This document shows, in pieces, positions 1-11,036 of a stretch of DNA of 64,000 nucleotides. The notes under the pieces were generated by a model, which did not search any database, was not told the DNA's origin, and was given only the letters and a program-made list of their open reading frames with translations. Source of the DNA: Novosphingobium sp. MW5 (lineage in GTDB: Bacteria; Pseudomonadota; Alphaproteobacteria; Sphingomonadales; Sphingomonadaceae). The stretch lies in the NCBI GenBank assembly GCA_025938935.1, contig JAPCWB010000001.1:1798001-1862000 (forward strand), in the 5' to 3' direction. The stretch's first letter is position 1, and each line of letters begins with the position of its first letter. The position numbers were made by a program, and so were the translations under genes.

Positions 1-48
1 GCGCCGCGTTCGGCGATCGTCCACCGCGACCAGATGGTCCTGCTGTGA
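1..48 (+). CDS. C-terminal end of an unidentified upstream gene (partial)
   Basis: An open frame enters from the left edge and ends at a TGA that overlaps the GTG start of the next gene (GTGA). Only 15 codons are visible, ending in QMVLL. This is too little to name a product. The stop/start overlap suggests the two genes are translationally coupled in one operon. Confidence 0.4.
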   Translation, partial: APRSAIVHRDQMVLL

Positions 49-956
49 CCATTGCGGTTACCGGCGCGACGGGCTTCGTCGGTCAGGCGCTGCTCGACCG
101 CGCCGCCCAGGTGAACCAGCCGGTCCGCGCGCTTGCCCGCCAGTTGCAGGACCCGCGTGAAGGCGTGGAATGGCTCAAGGGAGAACTTGCCGATGCGCAG
201 GCGCTGGATCGGCTGATGCGCGGAGCGGAAGCGGTGATCCATGTCGCCGGGGCCGTCAGCGCGCCCGATGCGGATGGGTTCGAGGCGGCCAATGTCACCG
301 GCACGCTCAACGTTATTGAAGCCGCCAAGCGCGCCGGTGTGCCTCGGCTGGTCTTCGTTTCCTCGCTCTCCGCCCGGGAGCCGCAGTTGTCGCTGTACGG
401 CGCTTCCAAGGCGCGGGCCGAAAAGCTCGTCATGGCAAGCGGGCTTGACTGGACCATCGTCCGCCCGCCCGCGATCTACGGCTTCCGTGACAAGGAAATG
501 CTCGATCTGTTCAAGGCGGCGAAATGGGGCGTCATGCCCATGCCGGCGAAGGAAGGCCGGGCCAGCTATATCCACGTCGAGGACCTCGTCCGCCTGCTGC
601 TGAAGCTCGTGCCTGGCGGAGAAGGGGTGACCGGCAAGGTCTTCGAACCTGATGACGGCCGCGAACAGGGCTGGGGCCACCGCGAGATTGCCCGGGCCAT
701 CGGCTGGGCCGTGGGCAGGCGGCCTGTGGTGATCCACCTGTCCTCTGCCTGGCTGCACCGCGCAGCGCGCTGGGGCGGCAAGCTGACGCGCGGCCGCTTC
801 AAGCTGACGGCGGACCGCGCCGGCTACATGGCGCACCCGGACTGGGTCGCAAGTTCGGCTTTCAAAGTACCGGAATCACTGTGGAAACCAATCGTTCCTA
901 CCCGCGAGGGACTGAAGGCAACCGCCAAGTGGTACCGCGAGGCGGGCTGGCTCTGA
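45..956 (+). CDS. NAD(P)-dependent epimerase/dehydratase family protein (extended SDR)
   Basis: This 303-residue protein begins with the extended-SDR nucleotide-binding motif TGATGFVG at residues 6-13. The active-site signature is YGASK near residues 117-121, with a Ser pair upstream in FVSSLSA, so it should be a catalytically competent Rossmann-fold NAD(P)-dependent oxidoreductase or epimerase. The start is GTG, overlapping the stop of the upstream gene. The family covers sugar-nucleotide epimerases, steroid dehydrogenases and complex I assembly-like proteins, and the substrate cannot be assigned here. It converges on the sulfur operon that follows. Confidence 0.8.
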   Translation: MTIAVTGATGFVGQALLDRAAQVNQPVRALARQLQDPREGVEWLKGELADAQALDRLMRGAEAVIHVAGAVSAPDADGFEAANVTGTLNVIEAAKRAGVPRLVFVSSLSAREPQLSLYGASKARAEKLVMASGLDWTIVRPPAIYGFRDKEMLDLFKAAKWGVMPMPAKEGRASYIHVEDLVRLLLKLVPGGEGVTGKVFEPDDGREQGWGHREIARAIGWAVGRRPVVIHLSSAWLHRAARWGGKLTRGRFKLTADRAGYMAHPDWVASSAFKVPESLWKPIVPTREGLKATAKWYREAGWL

Positions 957-975
957 GCGCCGCCGCGCGTGCCGA

Positions 976-1785
976 TCAGAAAACCGGATCGTAACCCGGC
1001 GGCAGGTCGCCCTCGTCGCTGCTCGGTGCGCCCGGCACATGGATGCCGCATTCGGTCTTGTCCCAGCCTTTCCAGCGGCCCGAGCGCGGGTCTTCGCCTT
1101 CTGCCACCTTGTGGGTGCAGGGCGAGCAGCCGATCGAGGGATATCCTTCCGCCACCAGCGGGTGCGGCGGCAGGCCGTGCTTGGCGAAATAGGCAGCGAG
1201 ATCGTCCGATGACCAGTCAGCCAGCGGATTGATCTTCAGGCGGCCCTGGGCGTCCGAATTGTCGATTTCGAAGCGCGGCAGCCCGGCGCGGGTGGCGGAC
1301 TGGAAGCCTTTGCGGCCGGTGATCGATGCATCGAAGCGTTCGAGCGCGCGGGCCAGCGGCTCCACCTTGCGGATTTCGCAGCAGCCATCGGGGTCATAGG
1401 ACCAGCGCAGGCCGCTTTCGTCGCGTGCCTTGAGCTTTTCCGGATCGGGCGTCAGGATTTCGATCCCGGTCAGGCCAAGGTGCGCGACAAGCTGGTCGCG
1501 GTAGGCCAAGGTTTCCGGGAAATGCTTGCCGGTATCGAGAAACAGGACGGGCGTTGCTGGATCCACACTGGCAACAAGATGAAGCAGAACAGCACTTTCT
1601 GCGCCAAAGCTCGAAACCACAGCAAGATCACCAGCCATCCGTTCGCGAAGCACCGTACGCAGCATGTCCGCCGTTTCCGTGCCGCGGAACAGGCGGTTGA
1701 GCTGCACCGCATCGGCCTCGCTGAAGCGCGGGCCGGTGTCAATCCGGTCAATCTTGCGGCTGGGCGCGGTCACCGGCTCAGCCAT
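976..1785 (-). CDS. cysH: Assimilatory adenylyl-sulfate (APS) reductase, CysH family
   Basis: This 269-residue enzyme reduces activated sulfate to sulfite in cytoplasmic cysteine synthesis. It has the paired Cys135-Cys136, the CxxC at 220-223 and a catalytic Cys246 in ECGIH. The CC/CxxC set binds a [4Fe-4S] cluster and marks the APS-using branch rather than the cluster-free PAPS reductases. The start is the ATG giving MAEPV. An upstream extension of the frame only overlaps the neighbouring gene. It is the last gene of the operon and overlaps the DUF934 gene by 8 bp, which implies translational coupling. Confidence 0.93.
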   Translation of the reverse strand: MAEPVTAPSRKIDRIDTGPRFSEADAVQLNRLFRGTETADMLRTVLRERMAGDLAVVSSFGAESAVLLHLVASVDPATPVLFLDTGKHFPETLAYRDQLVAHLGLTGIEILTPDPEKLKARDESGLRWSYDPDGCCEIRKVEPLARALERFDASITGRKGFQSATRAGLPRFEIDNSDAQGRLKINPLADWSSDDLAAYFAKHGLPPHPLVAEGYPSIGCSPCTHKVAEGEDPRSGRWKGWDKTECGIHVPGAPSSDEGDLPPGYDPVF

Positions 1786-2198
1786 GCCTCTTGGCCCAGA
1801 CGGGCGCGCGGCCGTCCACCGTCGGCTGATAGACCTCGGCATAGCGCTCCATGGCGGCTTCGGCATCGGCCGTGTTGAGCGGATGTTCGGGGGCAAAGCT
1901 GTCAAACCCGCAGCGGCGCATATAGGCGAGCTGGTCGACCAGTACGTCGCCAACCGCGCGCAGTTCGCCCTTGTAGCCGGCCTCGCGGAGGATCCGCGCC
2001 GCCGAATAGCCGCGCCCGTCGGTATAGGCGGGGAAGTTCACTTCGATCAGCTTAAGCCGCTCCAGGTAAGGCAGCAGATCGCGCGCGTCGTCGCCCGGTT
2101 CCAGCCGGACGGCGAGGGCATTGGTCTGCTCGGCGAAGGAATCGACGGTCACCGCCGGATCTGCCACGGGCTCGTCAGCGCGGTAACGGAACTGGGTC

Positions 2199-2206
<8 letters not shown>
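1778..2206 (-). CDS. DUF934 domain protein of the sulfite-reduction operon
   Basis: This 142-residue protein has the DUF934 core, including FPAYTDGRGYSAARILR and a C-terminal segment with FAPEHPLN. Family members sit almost invariably beside cysI and cysH in proteobacteria and are thought to be accessory factors in sulfite reduction, without a settled biochemical role. Here the gene lies between cysI and cysH and overlaps both by 8 bp. The ATG giving MVETQF was chosen because it overlaps the end of cysI in the usual way. Confidence 0.88.
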
Positions 2207-3826
<1,620 letters not shown>

Positions 3827-3827
<1 letters not shown>

Positions 3828-4123
3828 CAGATCACCCAGTCGCCGGCGGTCGCGTCGGCAGGCTTGAGGGAAAGGTCGAGGCGGACAGTGGGGCCAAGCG
3901 CGCGGATGCGCTCCTTGATGTGGCCCGGACGAATGCCGTTAGGCCCTTGCTCGCCGTCGATCACATAGGGGGCGACGACGCGGCGGGCGGCGTTCTCACG
4001 CGCGGCGATTTCCTCGCCGTGCTCACCGACATCGGCGGCGTGTTCAACGTGCAGCGACCAGCCGCTGCCGTCCCACCAGGTGACGGCACCGCTTTTCAGG
4101 TCATTGCCGGTCAGGATCTTCAT
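3827..4123 (-). CDS. DUF2849 domain protein of the sulfite-reduction operon
   Basis: This small 98-residue protein begins MKILTGNDLKSGAVTWWDG, the typical N-terminus of DUF2849 proteins, which are found between cysG and cysI in alphaproteobacteria. Its function is unknown. A role in assembly or activity of the sirohaem reductase is only a guess from position. Both its start and its stop overlap neighbours by 4 bp (ATGA). Confidence 0.85.
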
Positions 4124-4890
4124 TGGGCAATCTCCAGCGCGAAGGTGCGCAGTTCGTTTTCGGGGAGCGCGGTGACATGGCCGATCACGATCAGCGCCGG
4201 GCTCTTGACCTTTTCGCGCGCGACGAGGTCTGCAAGGCCCGCGATGGGCCCGCGCAGTACGCGCATGTTTGGGCGGCTGGCATTCTCGATCACCGCCAGC
4301 GGGGTTTCGGGGGCGAGGCCATCGGCCATCAGCTTTTCGGAAATCGCCTCGCTCGTGGCGACGCCCATGTAGATCACCAGCGTGCGGCCCTTGCCGGCAA
4401 GGCCCGACCAATCCTGATCGGTGAGGCCCTTGCACTGGCCAGCGACGAAGCTGACGATCGAGGCGCTATTGCGGTGCGTCAGCGGGATCTGCGCCGCCGC
4501 CGCCGCGCCCATGGCGGCGCTGATGCCGGGGACGACTTCGACGGTGATACCCGCAGCGCGGCAGGCCTCAGCCTCTTCACCGCCGCGACCGAAGACGAAG
4601 GGATCGCCGCCCTTGAGGCGGACCACATCGTTGCCGGCGAGCGCCTCGCGCACCAGCAGGGCGTTGATTTCTTCCTGCTTCATCGTGTGGCGCGAACGAC
4701 TCTTGGCGACCGAGACGAGCCGCGCGGTGGGACGGGCGAGGGCAAGGATCGCAGGATCGACGAGGCCATCGTGGACGATCAGGCTGGCCTGCATGACCAG
4801 CCGCGCGGCGCGCAGGGTCAAGAGGTCAGGATCGCCGGGGCCGGCACCGACGAGGAAGACCGTGCCGGAAGTGGGGACTCGTTCGCTCAT
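4120..4890 (-). CDS. cobA: Uroporphyrinogen-III C-methyltransferase (SUMT, CobA/CysG-A type)
   Basis: This 256-residue single-domain SUMT has the N-terminal VGAGPGDPDLLT motif, a central LKGGDPFVFGRGGEE signature and VPGISA near residue 115. It transfers two methyl groups from S-adenosylmethionine to uroporphyrinogen III to make precorrin-2, the sirohaem precursor needed by CysI. The CysG-B dehydrogenase/ferrochelatase domain is absent, so another enzyme must complete sirohaem. It is the first gene of the operon. A short gap to the MscS gene could hold the promoter. Confidence 0.9.
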   Translation of the reverse strand: MSERVPTSGTVFLVGAGPGDPDLLTLRAARLVMQASLIVHDGLVDPAILALARPTARLVSVAKSRSRHTMKQEEINALLVREALAGNDVVRLKGGDPFVFGRGGEEAEACRAAGITVEVVPGISAAMGAAAAAQIPLTHRNSASIVSFVAGQCKGLTDQDWSGLAGKGRTLVIYMGVATSEAISEKLMADGLAPETPLAVIENASRPNMRVLRGPIAGLADLVAREKVKSPALIVIGHVTALPENELRTFALEIAQ

Positions 4891-4957
4891 GCTTGCCGAG
4901 ATGGTCCCCAGCGCGCCCGATTGCCAGCGAGAAAGCCTTTGAAACGGCTTAGTTCAA

Positions 4958-5944
4958 CTATCCCTTGGCCGGTTTCGGCTTTGCCTTGCGCTTGGGTGAG
5001 AGGTCGTTCAGCCCCGATTTCTCAAGTGCCTCAGGGGCCTGACTCTCGGCAATCCGGGCGATTTCGGCCAGTTCCTTGGGCCATTCGCGGATGTGGATGT
5101 CATGCTGGGCGAAGGGCACTTCGATGCCATTGGCGGCGAAGTTCTTCCACACCGCCTTGAGCAGGTCCGAGCGCAGGTTGCCAAGGCCTTCCTCGGGATC
5201 GTCGATCCACATCTGCACTTCGAACTCGATGGCATTGGCCCCGAAGCCGTGCAGCCAGACCTGCGGCGGGCGGCGATCGAGCACGCGGTCGAGTGAGCTT
5301 GCCGCTTCCAGCAGGACCCTTTCGACCTTTTCGATGTCGGTGCCATACTTGACGCCGACCGGCACCTTCACCCGCACGTCGCGCGTGGAGAAAGACCAGT
5401 TTTCGACCTGGTTGGTCATCAGCAATTCGTTGGGGATCAGGAACTCGATCTTGTCCCGCGTGGTGACCGAGACAGCGCGGATGCCGATCTTGTTGACCTG
5501 GCCCACAGTCTTGTCCGAGCCGCTGCCGACCGCGATGACGTCACCCGGCTTGATCGAACGATCCATCAGCAGGATGATGCCCGAAATCAGGTTGCCGAAG
5601 GTCTTCTGCAGGCCAAAGCCCACCGCGAGGCCGAAGGCACCGGAAAAGACCGTCAGCGCCGTCAGGCTGATGCCGAGGAAATCGACCCCCGCGAGCACCA
5701 GCCCCACCCAGATCGCGATGGAAACCAGCTTCTCGCCGAGCAGCTGCTGCGTCGCGTCGAGCCGGGTAATCCGCTTGAAGGTACGGCGCACGAACAGGGT
5801 GGCAATGCGCCCGGCGACGATGACCGCCACGGCGACCAGCAGCATGACAACGGCGCGGTACACGGACACGCGATAATCGCCGACGTCGAACCCGATCAGG
5901 TCGAGCTGGCGGGCGATTTCGTGCAGGTCGCGGCGGATATCCAT
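4958..5944 (-). CDS. Small-conductance mechanosensitive channel, MscS family
   Basis: This 328-residue protein has three predicted membrane helices in roughly residues 25-140. The third is the Gly/Ala-rich pore helix (AFGLAVGFGLQKTFGNLISG), followed by the MscS beta domain. It should open under membrane tension in hypo-osmotic shock. The C-terminus is Lys/Pro-rich. The first in-frame start is TTG, and the ATG three bases on (MDIRRD) is preferred. It lies directly after metC with almost no gap. Confidence 0.9.
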   Translation of the reverse strand: MDIRRDLHEIARQLDLIGFDVGDYRVSVYRAVVMLLVAVAVIVAGRIATLFVRRTFKRITRLDATQQLLGEKLVSIAIWVGLVLAGVDFLGISLTALTVFSGAFGLAVGFGLQKTFGNLISGIILLMDRSIKPGDVIAVGSGSDKTVGQVNKIGIRAVSVTTRDKIEFLIPNELLMTNQVENWSFSTRDVRVKVPVGVKYGTDIEKVERVLLEAASSLDRVLDRRPPQVWLHGFGANAIEFEVQMWIDDPEEGLGNLRSDLLKAVWKNFAANGIEVPFAQHDIHIREWPKELAEIARIAESQAPEALEKSGLNDLSPKRKAKPKPAKG

Positions 5945-5947
5945 CAA

Positions 5948-7177
5948 TTACTCCGATGCGGCGCGCCAGGCGCCCATGGCCTGATCGAGGTCGGCGATAA
6001 GGTCCGCCGCGTCCTCGAGGCCGATCGCCAAACGCACTGCGAGCCGGTCGGTTTCCGCCATGCCCTTGGGTGGCCATGGGCTGGCGGTGCGGATGGTGCC
6101 CGGGTCGGCGGGGGTGACAAGGCTTTCGAACCCGCCCCGGGAATAGCCGATGCCGAACAGCTTGAGCGCGTCGATGAAGGCATTGCGCGCTTCCACCGTG
6201 CCGCCGCGGAAGGCGAAGCCCATCAGGCCGCAGCCGCCGGTAAAGTCGCGCTTCCAGATCTCGTGACCGGGGCTGCCGGGCAGCATCGGGCAGAACACGC
6301 GGGCGACTTCAGGTTGTTTTTCCAGCCATTCGGCCACCGCCAATCCGGTAGCGGTCGAACGCTCCAGCCGCATTGCCATGGTCCGCAGGCCGCGCAGGGC
6401 AAGGCTGGCATCGTCGGGTGACACCACTTGTCCTGTAAGCTGCGCCATGCGGCGAACCGGGGCGTACCACTGCTCGGTGGTCGTGATGCTGCCCATCATC
6501 AGATCGCTGTGCCCGCCGACGTGCTTGGTCAGGCTCATGACCGATATGTCCACGCCGTGTTCCAGCGCGGTGAAGCCGAGCGGACCGGCCCAGGTATTGT
6601 CCATGATCGTCACCACGCCGCGCGCCTTTGCCAGCGCGCAGGCGGCCGGAATGTCCTGCATCTCCATGGTCAGGCTGCCCGGCGATTCGAGCAGCAGCGC
6701 GCGGCTTCGCTCGCAAAAGGCGGCTTCCAACGCGGCGGGGTCGAGCGGGTCGAAGAAGCGTGTTTCGACGCCAAAATCCTTGAGCAGCGTCTGGCCGAGC
6801 GCCCGGGTCGGCTCATAGGCGTGGTCGCTCATCAGCAGCACGTCACCCGGGCGCAGCACCGCAAGGAAGGCGCCCGTCAGTGCGGCGACGCCCGAGGGGT
6901 AAAGCATGGTCCCCGCCGCCCCGGGTTCAAGGCTGGTCAGGGCATCACACAGTGCCCACTGAGTCGGCGAACCGCGCCGGCCATAAAAGAACCGCCCGTC
7001 GCAGTTGTTCTTCGGCCCTTCTTTCAAGGCCTTGGTATTCGGGTAAAGATGAGTCGAAGCGCGCCAGATGGGCGGGTTGACGACGGCCGAGGGATGCCCT
7101 TCCACCCCGGTCCATTCGGCCTTTCGGCCAGCATGGGTAAGGCGGGTCTGCGGTCCTAGCTTGTTGTCGCTTGTCAT
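5948..7177 (-). CDS. metC: Cystathionine beta-lyase
   Basis: This 409-residue PLP enzyme of the Cys/Met metabolism family carries the PLP-lysine motif SLTKHVGGHSD around residue 215. A phosphate-binding YPSGVAAL segment lies near residue 93. It cleaves cystathionine to homocysteine, pyruvate and ammonia in methionine synthesis, or in reverse transsulfuration depending on flux. It sits between the MscS gene and a sulfurtransferase, within a local block of sulfur genes, and probably shares a transcript with the sulfurtransferase, whose stop lies 1 bp downstream of its start region. Confidence 0.9.
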   Translation of the reverse strand: MTSDNKLGPQTRLTHAGRKAEWTGVEGHPSAVVNPPIWRASTHLYPNTKALKEGPKNNCDGRFFYGRRGSPTQWALCDALTSLEPGAAGTMLYPSGVAALTGAFLAVLRPGDVLLMSDHAYEPTRALGQTLLKDFGVETRFFDPLDPAALEAAFCERSRALLLESPGSLTMEMQDIPAACALAKARGVVTIMDNTWAGPLGFTALEHGVDISVMSLTKHVGGHSDLMMGSITTTEQWYAPVRRMAQLTGQVVSPDDASLALRGLRTMAMRLERSTATGLAVAEWLEKQPEVARVFCPMLPGSPGHEIWKRDFTGGCGLMGFAFRGGTVEARNAFIDALKLFGIGYSRGGFESLVTPADPGTIRTASPWPPKGMAETDRLAVRLAIGLEDAADLIADLDQAMGAWRAASE

Positions 7178-7178
7178 G

Positions 7179-8030
7179 TCAGGGGCGTCGTGCCTCTCCG
7201 GTTTCCTTGGGGGTGTCGGGGTCTGCGCCCCATTCGGTCCACGATCCGTCGTAGAGTGAAACGTCGTCCTTGCCCATCAGGTGCAGCGCAAAAGCGAGAC
7301 AGCACGCGGTCACCCCGCTGCCGCAGGAGGTGACGATCGGGCGCGTCAGGTCGACTCCGGCATCTGAAAAGACAGCGCGCAGGTCTGCCGGGTCCTTCCA
7401 GGTGCCATCAGGATTGAACAGCGTGGCAAAGGGCACGTTGAGCGAGCAGGGGATGTGCCCGCTGGCAAGGCCCGGGCGCACTTCCGGATCGGCCCCGGTA
7501 AAGCGCGGCTTGCCGCGCGCATCGACCACCTGTTCGGCCTTGCTTTCGATATTGGCGAGGACCTGCGCCTTGCTGCGCAGCTGGCTCTCGTCGCTCCAGG
7601 TCGTGTAATGGCGGCGGCGCTGCTTTTCCTCGCCCGATGCCAGCGGGCGGCCCTCGGCCTTCCACTTGGCGATGCCGCCATCGAGCAGGGCAACGTTCTG
7701 CGCGCCGAACAGGCGCAGCATGAACCAGGCGCGAGCCGAGCTTTTCACCGCGCTGTCATCATAGATGACGATGCGGCTGCCGTCCCCGAGGCCAAGCGCC
7801 TGCATGCGGCTGGCGAATTTTGCGGCGCTGGGCAGCGTGTTTTCGATCGGCGCCTCGGCATCGACCAGATCGCCAAGGTCCATGAACACCGCGCCGGGAA
7901 TATGCGCGGCAAGGTACTCGGCGCGGCCATCGCGTCCGGCTTCGGCGAGGTGCTTGGTTGCATCGACGATCCGCAGGTCGCTTGCCCCCATTTCGTTGGC
8001 AAGCCACTCGGTCGTCACAAGACTGTCCAT
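7179..8030 (-). CDS. sseA: 3-mercaptopyruvate sulfurtransferase
   Basis: This 283-residue tandem-rhodanese protein has the active-site loop CGSGVTA in the C-terminal domain. That loop distinguishes mercaptopyruvate sulfurtransferases from thiosulfate-type rhodaneses (CRKGVT-like). It moves sulfur from 3-mercaptopyruvate to thiol or cyanide acceptors. The N-terminal rhodanese domain (from VTTEWLANEM) is non-catalytic, as is usual. It begins with ATG and is probably co-transcribed with metC. Confidence 0.9.
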   Translation of the reverse strand: MDSLVTTEWLANEMGASDLRIVDATKHLAEAGRDGRAEYLAAHIPGAVFMDLGDLVDAEAPIENTLPSAAKFASRMQALGLGDGSRIVIYDDSAVKSSARAWFMLRLFGAQNVALLDGGIAKWKAEGRPLASGEEKQRRRHYTTWSDESQLRSKAQVLANIESKAEQVVDARGKPRFTGADPEVRPGLASGHIPCSLNVPFATLFNPDGTWKDPADLRAVFSDAGVDLTRPIVTSCGSGVTACCLAFALHLMGKDDVSLYDGSWTEWGADPDTPKETGEARRP

Positions 8031-8147
8031 CGGCGCACGCCTCCTCCGCGTTGCGTCAGGTCAGGACTAGCCCCGCGCACGCGAAGCGTCGAGGGGGAGC
8101 GCCCTGATTTGCGCGAGACTGGACAATTGTTGCACTGCGGCAACTAT

Positions 8148-9365
8148 TCAGGCGGCGACCGGCTCCCGATCGACCTGGCGCTGGCTGATCTTGGCCCAGA
8201 CACGTGGCCCCAGATCGAGCCGGAATGGCAGCAGCGCGGCCTTGGCCACTGGCGGTGTTTCACCGACCGCGAAAGTGGCCAATGTGCTTAGGCCATCGGC
8301 TTCGACGCGGAAGCGGACGAGCGGGATGTAGAGCAGGGCCGAACGCGCATGGATCGGGTTGATCGAGGACAACGGCACGCGGAACTCGCCGCGAAGCTCG
8401 GCCTGTCCGCCGGGTTCGATCACGCCGATGTCGTCGATCAGTTCGAGCGGCTGGCCATCGGTGGCAAGCTGCTGCTCGACCGGCAGCGAGGCGTGAGCGG
8501 CAATCATGTCACCCGCAACCATGACCGGGCCGAGCGGGGTGTCGCCGCGGTTCTCCACCGTCAGCCGCCAGGAAAGCGCCGCGTTGACCAGGGTCGCGCT
8601 CATGCGGCCGACATCGAGCGAAATCGCCGGGGTCTCGCCGCTCCACTGCGCCGGGGCAGGGGCTGGCTCGGGTGCTTTCGCCGCAGGCTGCGGCACCGGC
8701 GGGCGATTCGCCGGGGGGCGGGTGGAAATAGGAGGCGTCGGGGCGAGCACTGGCAGCGGTTCGCTCGCGACCTCTTCGTAGACCTCATCCGCATCTTCAT
8801 CCGCGCGTTTGCGGCGCAGCACGAACCAGAGGCCGGGCAGTGCCACCAGCGCCAGCGGGATCAGCAGCCACCACAGGTCGAAAGGCAAAGACTTGCCTGC
8901 ACTGGGTGAAGGCCCAAGCGTCTCAACCACGACAGGTGCCGGCGTTTCGGCGGAAGGAGCTGCGACGGGGGCTTCCAAAGGAGCGGGCGCCGCCCCGGTG
9001 GCAGCGGCACCTGGCGTGCTCGTCGCGGCGGATGTGGGCGCAGCAGTGCGCGGCTGACCTGTCGCGGCCGGTCGCGGCGCTGTTTGCGAAGGCGCAGCGG
9101 CGGGGGCCGATGTAGCGGAAGTCGAAGGCGCAGCAGTGGCAGCAGGCTGCGGCGGCGGGGCCTGCGTCGGGACAGGCGCTGCGGGGCGCACAACGGGCGC
9201 ATCGGCATCGACCGGGCCCCGGGCGCGGCTGGTGGGTGTTTCCTTGGGCTGCAGGCGGAAATCGCCCACGGACTGAGCCGAGGCAGCGGCCAAGGGCGCA
9301 CAGGCGAGCGCCAGCACGAGGCCCAGGCGGCCTAACGTAATCTTGGTATCAGAGGCCCGTGTCAT
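8148..9365 (-). CDS. Ala/Pro-rich exported protein with one transmembrane helix, function unknown
   Basis: This 405-residue protein is anchored by the start MTRASD. The start gives a clear signal peptide (hydrophobic LGLVLALACAPLAAASAQ), followed by a long low-complexity Ala/Pro/Thr linker (about residues 35-160). A single membrane helix WWLLIPLALVALPGLWFVL precedes an RRKR stop-transfer, and then a second Pro-rich linker leads to a folded beta-type C-terminal domain. No enzymatic motif was recognised. The open frame runs further upstream without signal features, so the shorter start was preferred. Confidence 0.7.
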   Translation of the reverse strand: MTRASDTKITLGRLGLVLALACAPLAAASAQSVGDFRLQPKETPTSRARGPVDADAPVVRPAAPVPTQAPPPQPAATAAPSTSATSAPAAAPSQTAPRPAATGQPRTAAPTSAATSTPGAAATGAAPAPLEAPVAAPSAETPAPVVVETLGPSPSAGKSLPFDLWWLLIPLALVALPGLWFVLRRKRADEDADEVYEEVASEPLPVLAPTPPISTRPPANRPPVPQPAAKAPEPAPAPAQWSGETPAISLDVGRMSATLVNAALSWRLTVENRGDTPLGPVMVAGDMIAAHASLPVEQQLATDGQPLELIDDIGVIEPGGQAELRGEFRVPLSSINPIHARSALLYIPLVRFRVEADGLSTLATFAVGETPPVAKAALLPFRLDLGPRVWAKISQRQVDREPVAA

Positions 9366-9479
9366 ATTCTCATTTCGCCGCTCGGCTCCCCATGGGGGCG
9401 CGGGCGCTGAATAGCGGGTGAATTGGCCAAGGCAAATGGCTGACTTGTGCATTGTCTCAGTTCGCGCCATGCGAGCGGC

Positions 9480-9938
9480 ATGAACGACACACACTCGCCC
9501 CTCCACCTCGGCCAGACGAGCGCCCTGCCGGCATCGCCGGAGGAAGCTGTTCTGGACTATGTGCCCAATCCGCGCGCGGGCAGCCTCTACCTCGTGCGCT
9601 TCGCCGCGCCGGAGTTCACCTCGCTTTGCCCGGTCACCGGCCAGCCCGATTTTGCGCATCTCGTCATCGACTATGCGCCGGGTGAAACAATCGTCGAATC
9701 GAAGAGCCTCAAGCTGTTCCTTGGCTCGTTCCGCAACCATGCGGGTTTCCACGAAGATGTGACCGTGGGCATCGGCCAGCGCCTGTTTGACGAGATGAAG
9801 CCCGGGTGGCTCCGCATCGGCGGCTACTGGTATCCACGCGGCGGCATCCCGATCGACGTGTTCTGGCAGTCGGACGCGCCGCCTGCCGGCCTGTGGGTGC
9901 CCGATCAGGGCGTGGCCGGATACCGCGGGCGCGGCTGA
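9480..9938 (+). CDS. queF: NADPH-dependent 7-cyano-7-deazaguanine reductase
   Basis: This 152-residue unimodular QueF has the catalytic Cys50 in [12 protein letters not shown], the acid Asp57 and the family signature ESKSLKLF at residues 73-80. It reduces preQ0 to preQ1, the last step before insertion into tRNA in queuosine synthesis. The ATG giving MNDTHS was preferred over an in-frame upstream ATG because it fits the family length. No queCDE genes are adjacent, which is common. Confidence 0.93.
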   Translation: MNDTHSPLHLGQTSALPASPEEAVLDYVPNPRAGSLYLVRFAAPEFTSLCPVTGQPDFAHLVIDYAPGETIVESKSLKLFLGSFRNHAGFHEDVTVGIGQRLFDEMKPGWLRIGGYWYPRGGIPIDVFWQSDAPPAGLWVPDQGVAGYRGRG

Positions 9939-11036
9939 TCAGCGGCAGGCCTTGACCAAGCGCTTCACGTCCTCGAAATCCTGATAGAGCCCGAAACCGA
10001 TCCGCAGCACGTCGGCGCGGCGGTCGATGACGATGCCTTTGGCGGATAGCTTCGCCTGCCACTTTTCCGCGTCTGCCCCGCGAAAGGCCATGAAGCGCGG
10101 GGCGCGGGGCAGCATTTCCATCCCGGCAAAAGGACGGGCCGCCTCGAACACGTCCATCAGGCCATTGCAGTAAGTTGAAATGGTGGCGGTATCGAGAAAC
10201 TCCTCTGCCAGCATCCGCCGCATCGCATTGAAGCGGTAGAGGCCGGATGGATCAAAGGTGCTGCCGAGGAACCGGCGGCCATCGGGGGCAAAGCCGACTT
10301 CGTCCTGCCGGGCTTCCAGCGTTTCGAACGTGCCGAACCAGCCGGTGATCTCCGGGCGCGGACCGAACCCCGGCGGGGCATGGAGGAAGCAAACGCCTTC
10401 GCCCGCCATCGCGTATTTGTAGCCGCCGGCGAGGTAGAAGATCAGGTCGGCCATGGCGGAAAGGTCGGTCGGCTCGGCCATGAAGCCGTGGTAGCCGTCG
10501 ATCACCACCCACGGGCCTTCGGGGCGGGCGAGAGCGGCGAGGGGTTCAAGATCGCCCAGCCGCGCGCCGGTGTTGAACTGCACCTGGCTGGCGAAGAGCA
10601 GGTCGAACCCGCCCTGCGCGGCGCGCTCGTGGAGGCGGTGCAAAGGCACGGTTTCGAGCGTGATCCGCCCAGCCTCGGCCCAGCGCAAGGCCTGCCGGCG
10701 GAACGAATGGAATTCGCCGTCGCTGGCCAGCACGTGCGGTCTTGCCATCGGCAGGGCGGAAACCACGCGGATCAGCAGGTCATGCGTATTGGGGGCGAAT
10801 GCGATTGTCGCCGGATCGGGCAGGCCCAGTTCCTCCGCGATGTGCCGCTGCGCCTCGGGAATGACCTCTCCGAACACGCGTTCCCACTTGCGGTCGGCCA
10901 GCCGCGCGGCATCGTCCCATGCCTCCATGTGGCCTTCAAAGCTGGCATCGGGCCACAGGTGATGGCTGTGAGCCGCGAAGTGCAGCCGCTGCCGGTCAGC
11001 CGCCAGCGCGCGGGCGAAGAGGTACTGGTAGCTCAC
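9939..11036 (-). CDS. Kynureninase-like class V aminotransferase
   Basis: This 365-residue PLP enzyme has the Schiff-base lysine in LAGGYKYAMAGEG and an aspartate in VVIDGYHGF that contacts PLP. It follows the tryptophan 2,3-dioxygenase gene with a GTGA overlap, so it most likely cleaves kynurenine to anthranilate and alanine. It is shorter than and divergent from classical KynU. The GTG at the overlap gives VSYQYLF. The longest frame uses an upstream TTG inside the neighbour. Confidence 0.78.
   Translation of the reverse strand: MSYQYLFARALAADRQRLHFAAHSHHLWPDASFEGHMEAWDDAARLADRKWERVFGEVIPEAQRHIAEELGLPDPATIAFAPNTHDLLIRVVSALPMARPHVLASDGEFHSFRRQALRWAEAGRITLETVPLHRLHERAAQGGFDLLFASQVQFNTGARLGDLEPLAALARPEGPWVVIDGYHGFMAEPTDLSAMADLIFYLAGGYKYAMAGEGVCFLHAPPGFGPRPEITGWFGTFETLEARQDEVGFAPDGRRFLGSTFDPSGLYRFNAMRRMLAEEFLDTATISTYCNGLMDVFEAARPFAGMEMLPRAPRFMAFRGADAEKWQAKLSAKGIVIDRRADVLRIGFGLYQDFEDVKRLVKACR

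Noticed and set aside
9366..9479. Possible preQ1 riboswitch before queF
   Set aside because: The 114-bp gap shows no convincing preQ1 aptamer pseudoknot with an A-rich tail, and queF is on the strand opposite to the neighbouring gene.
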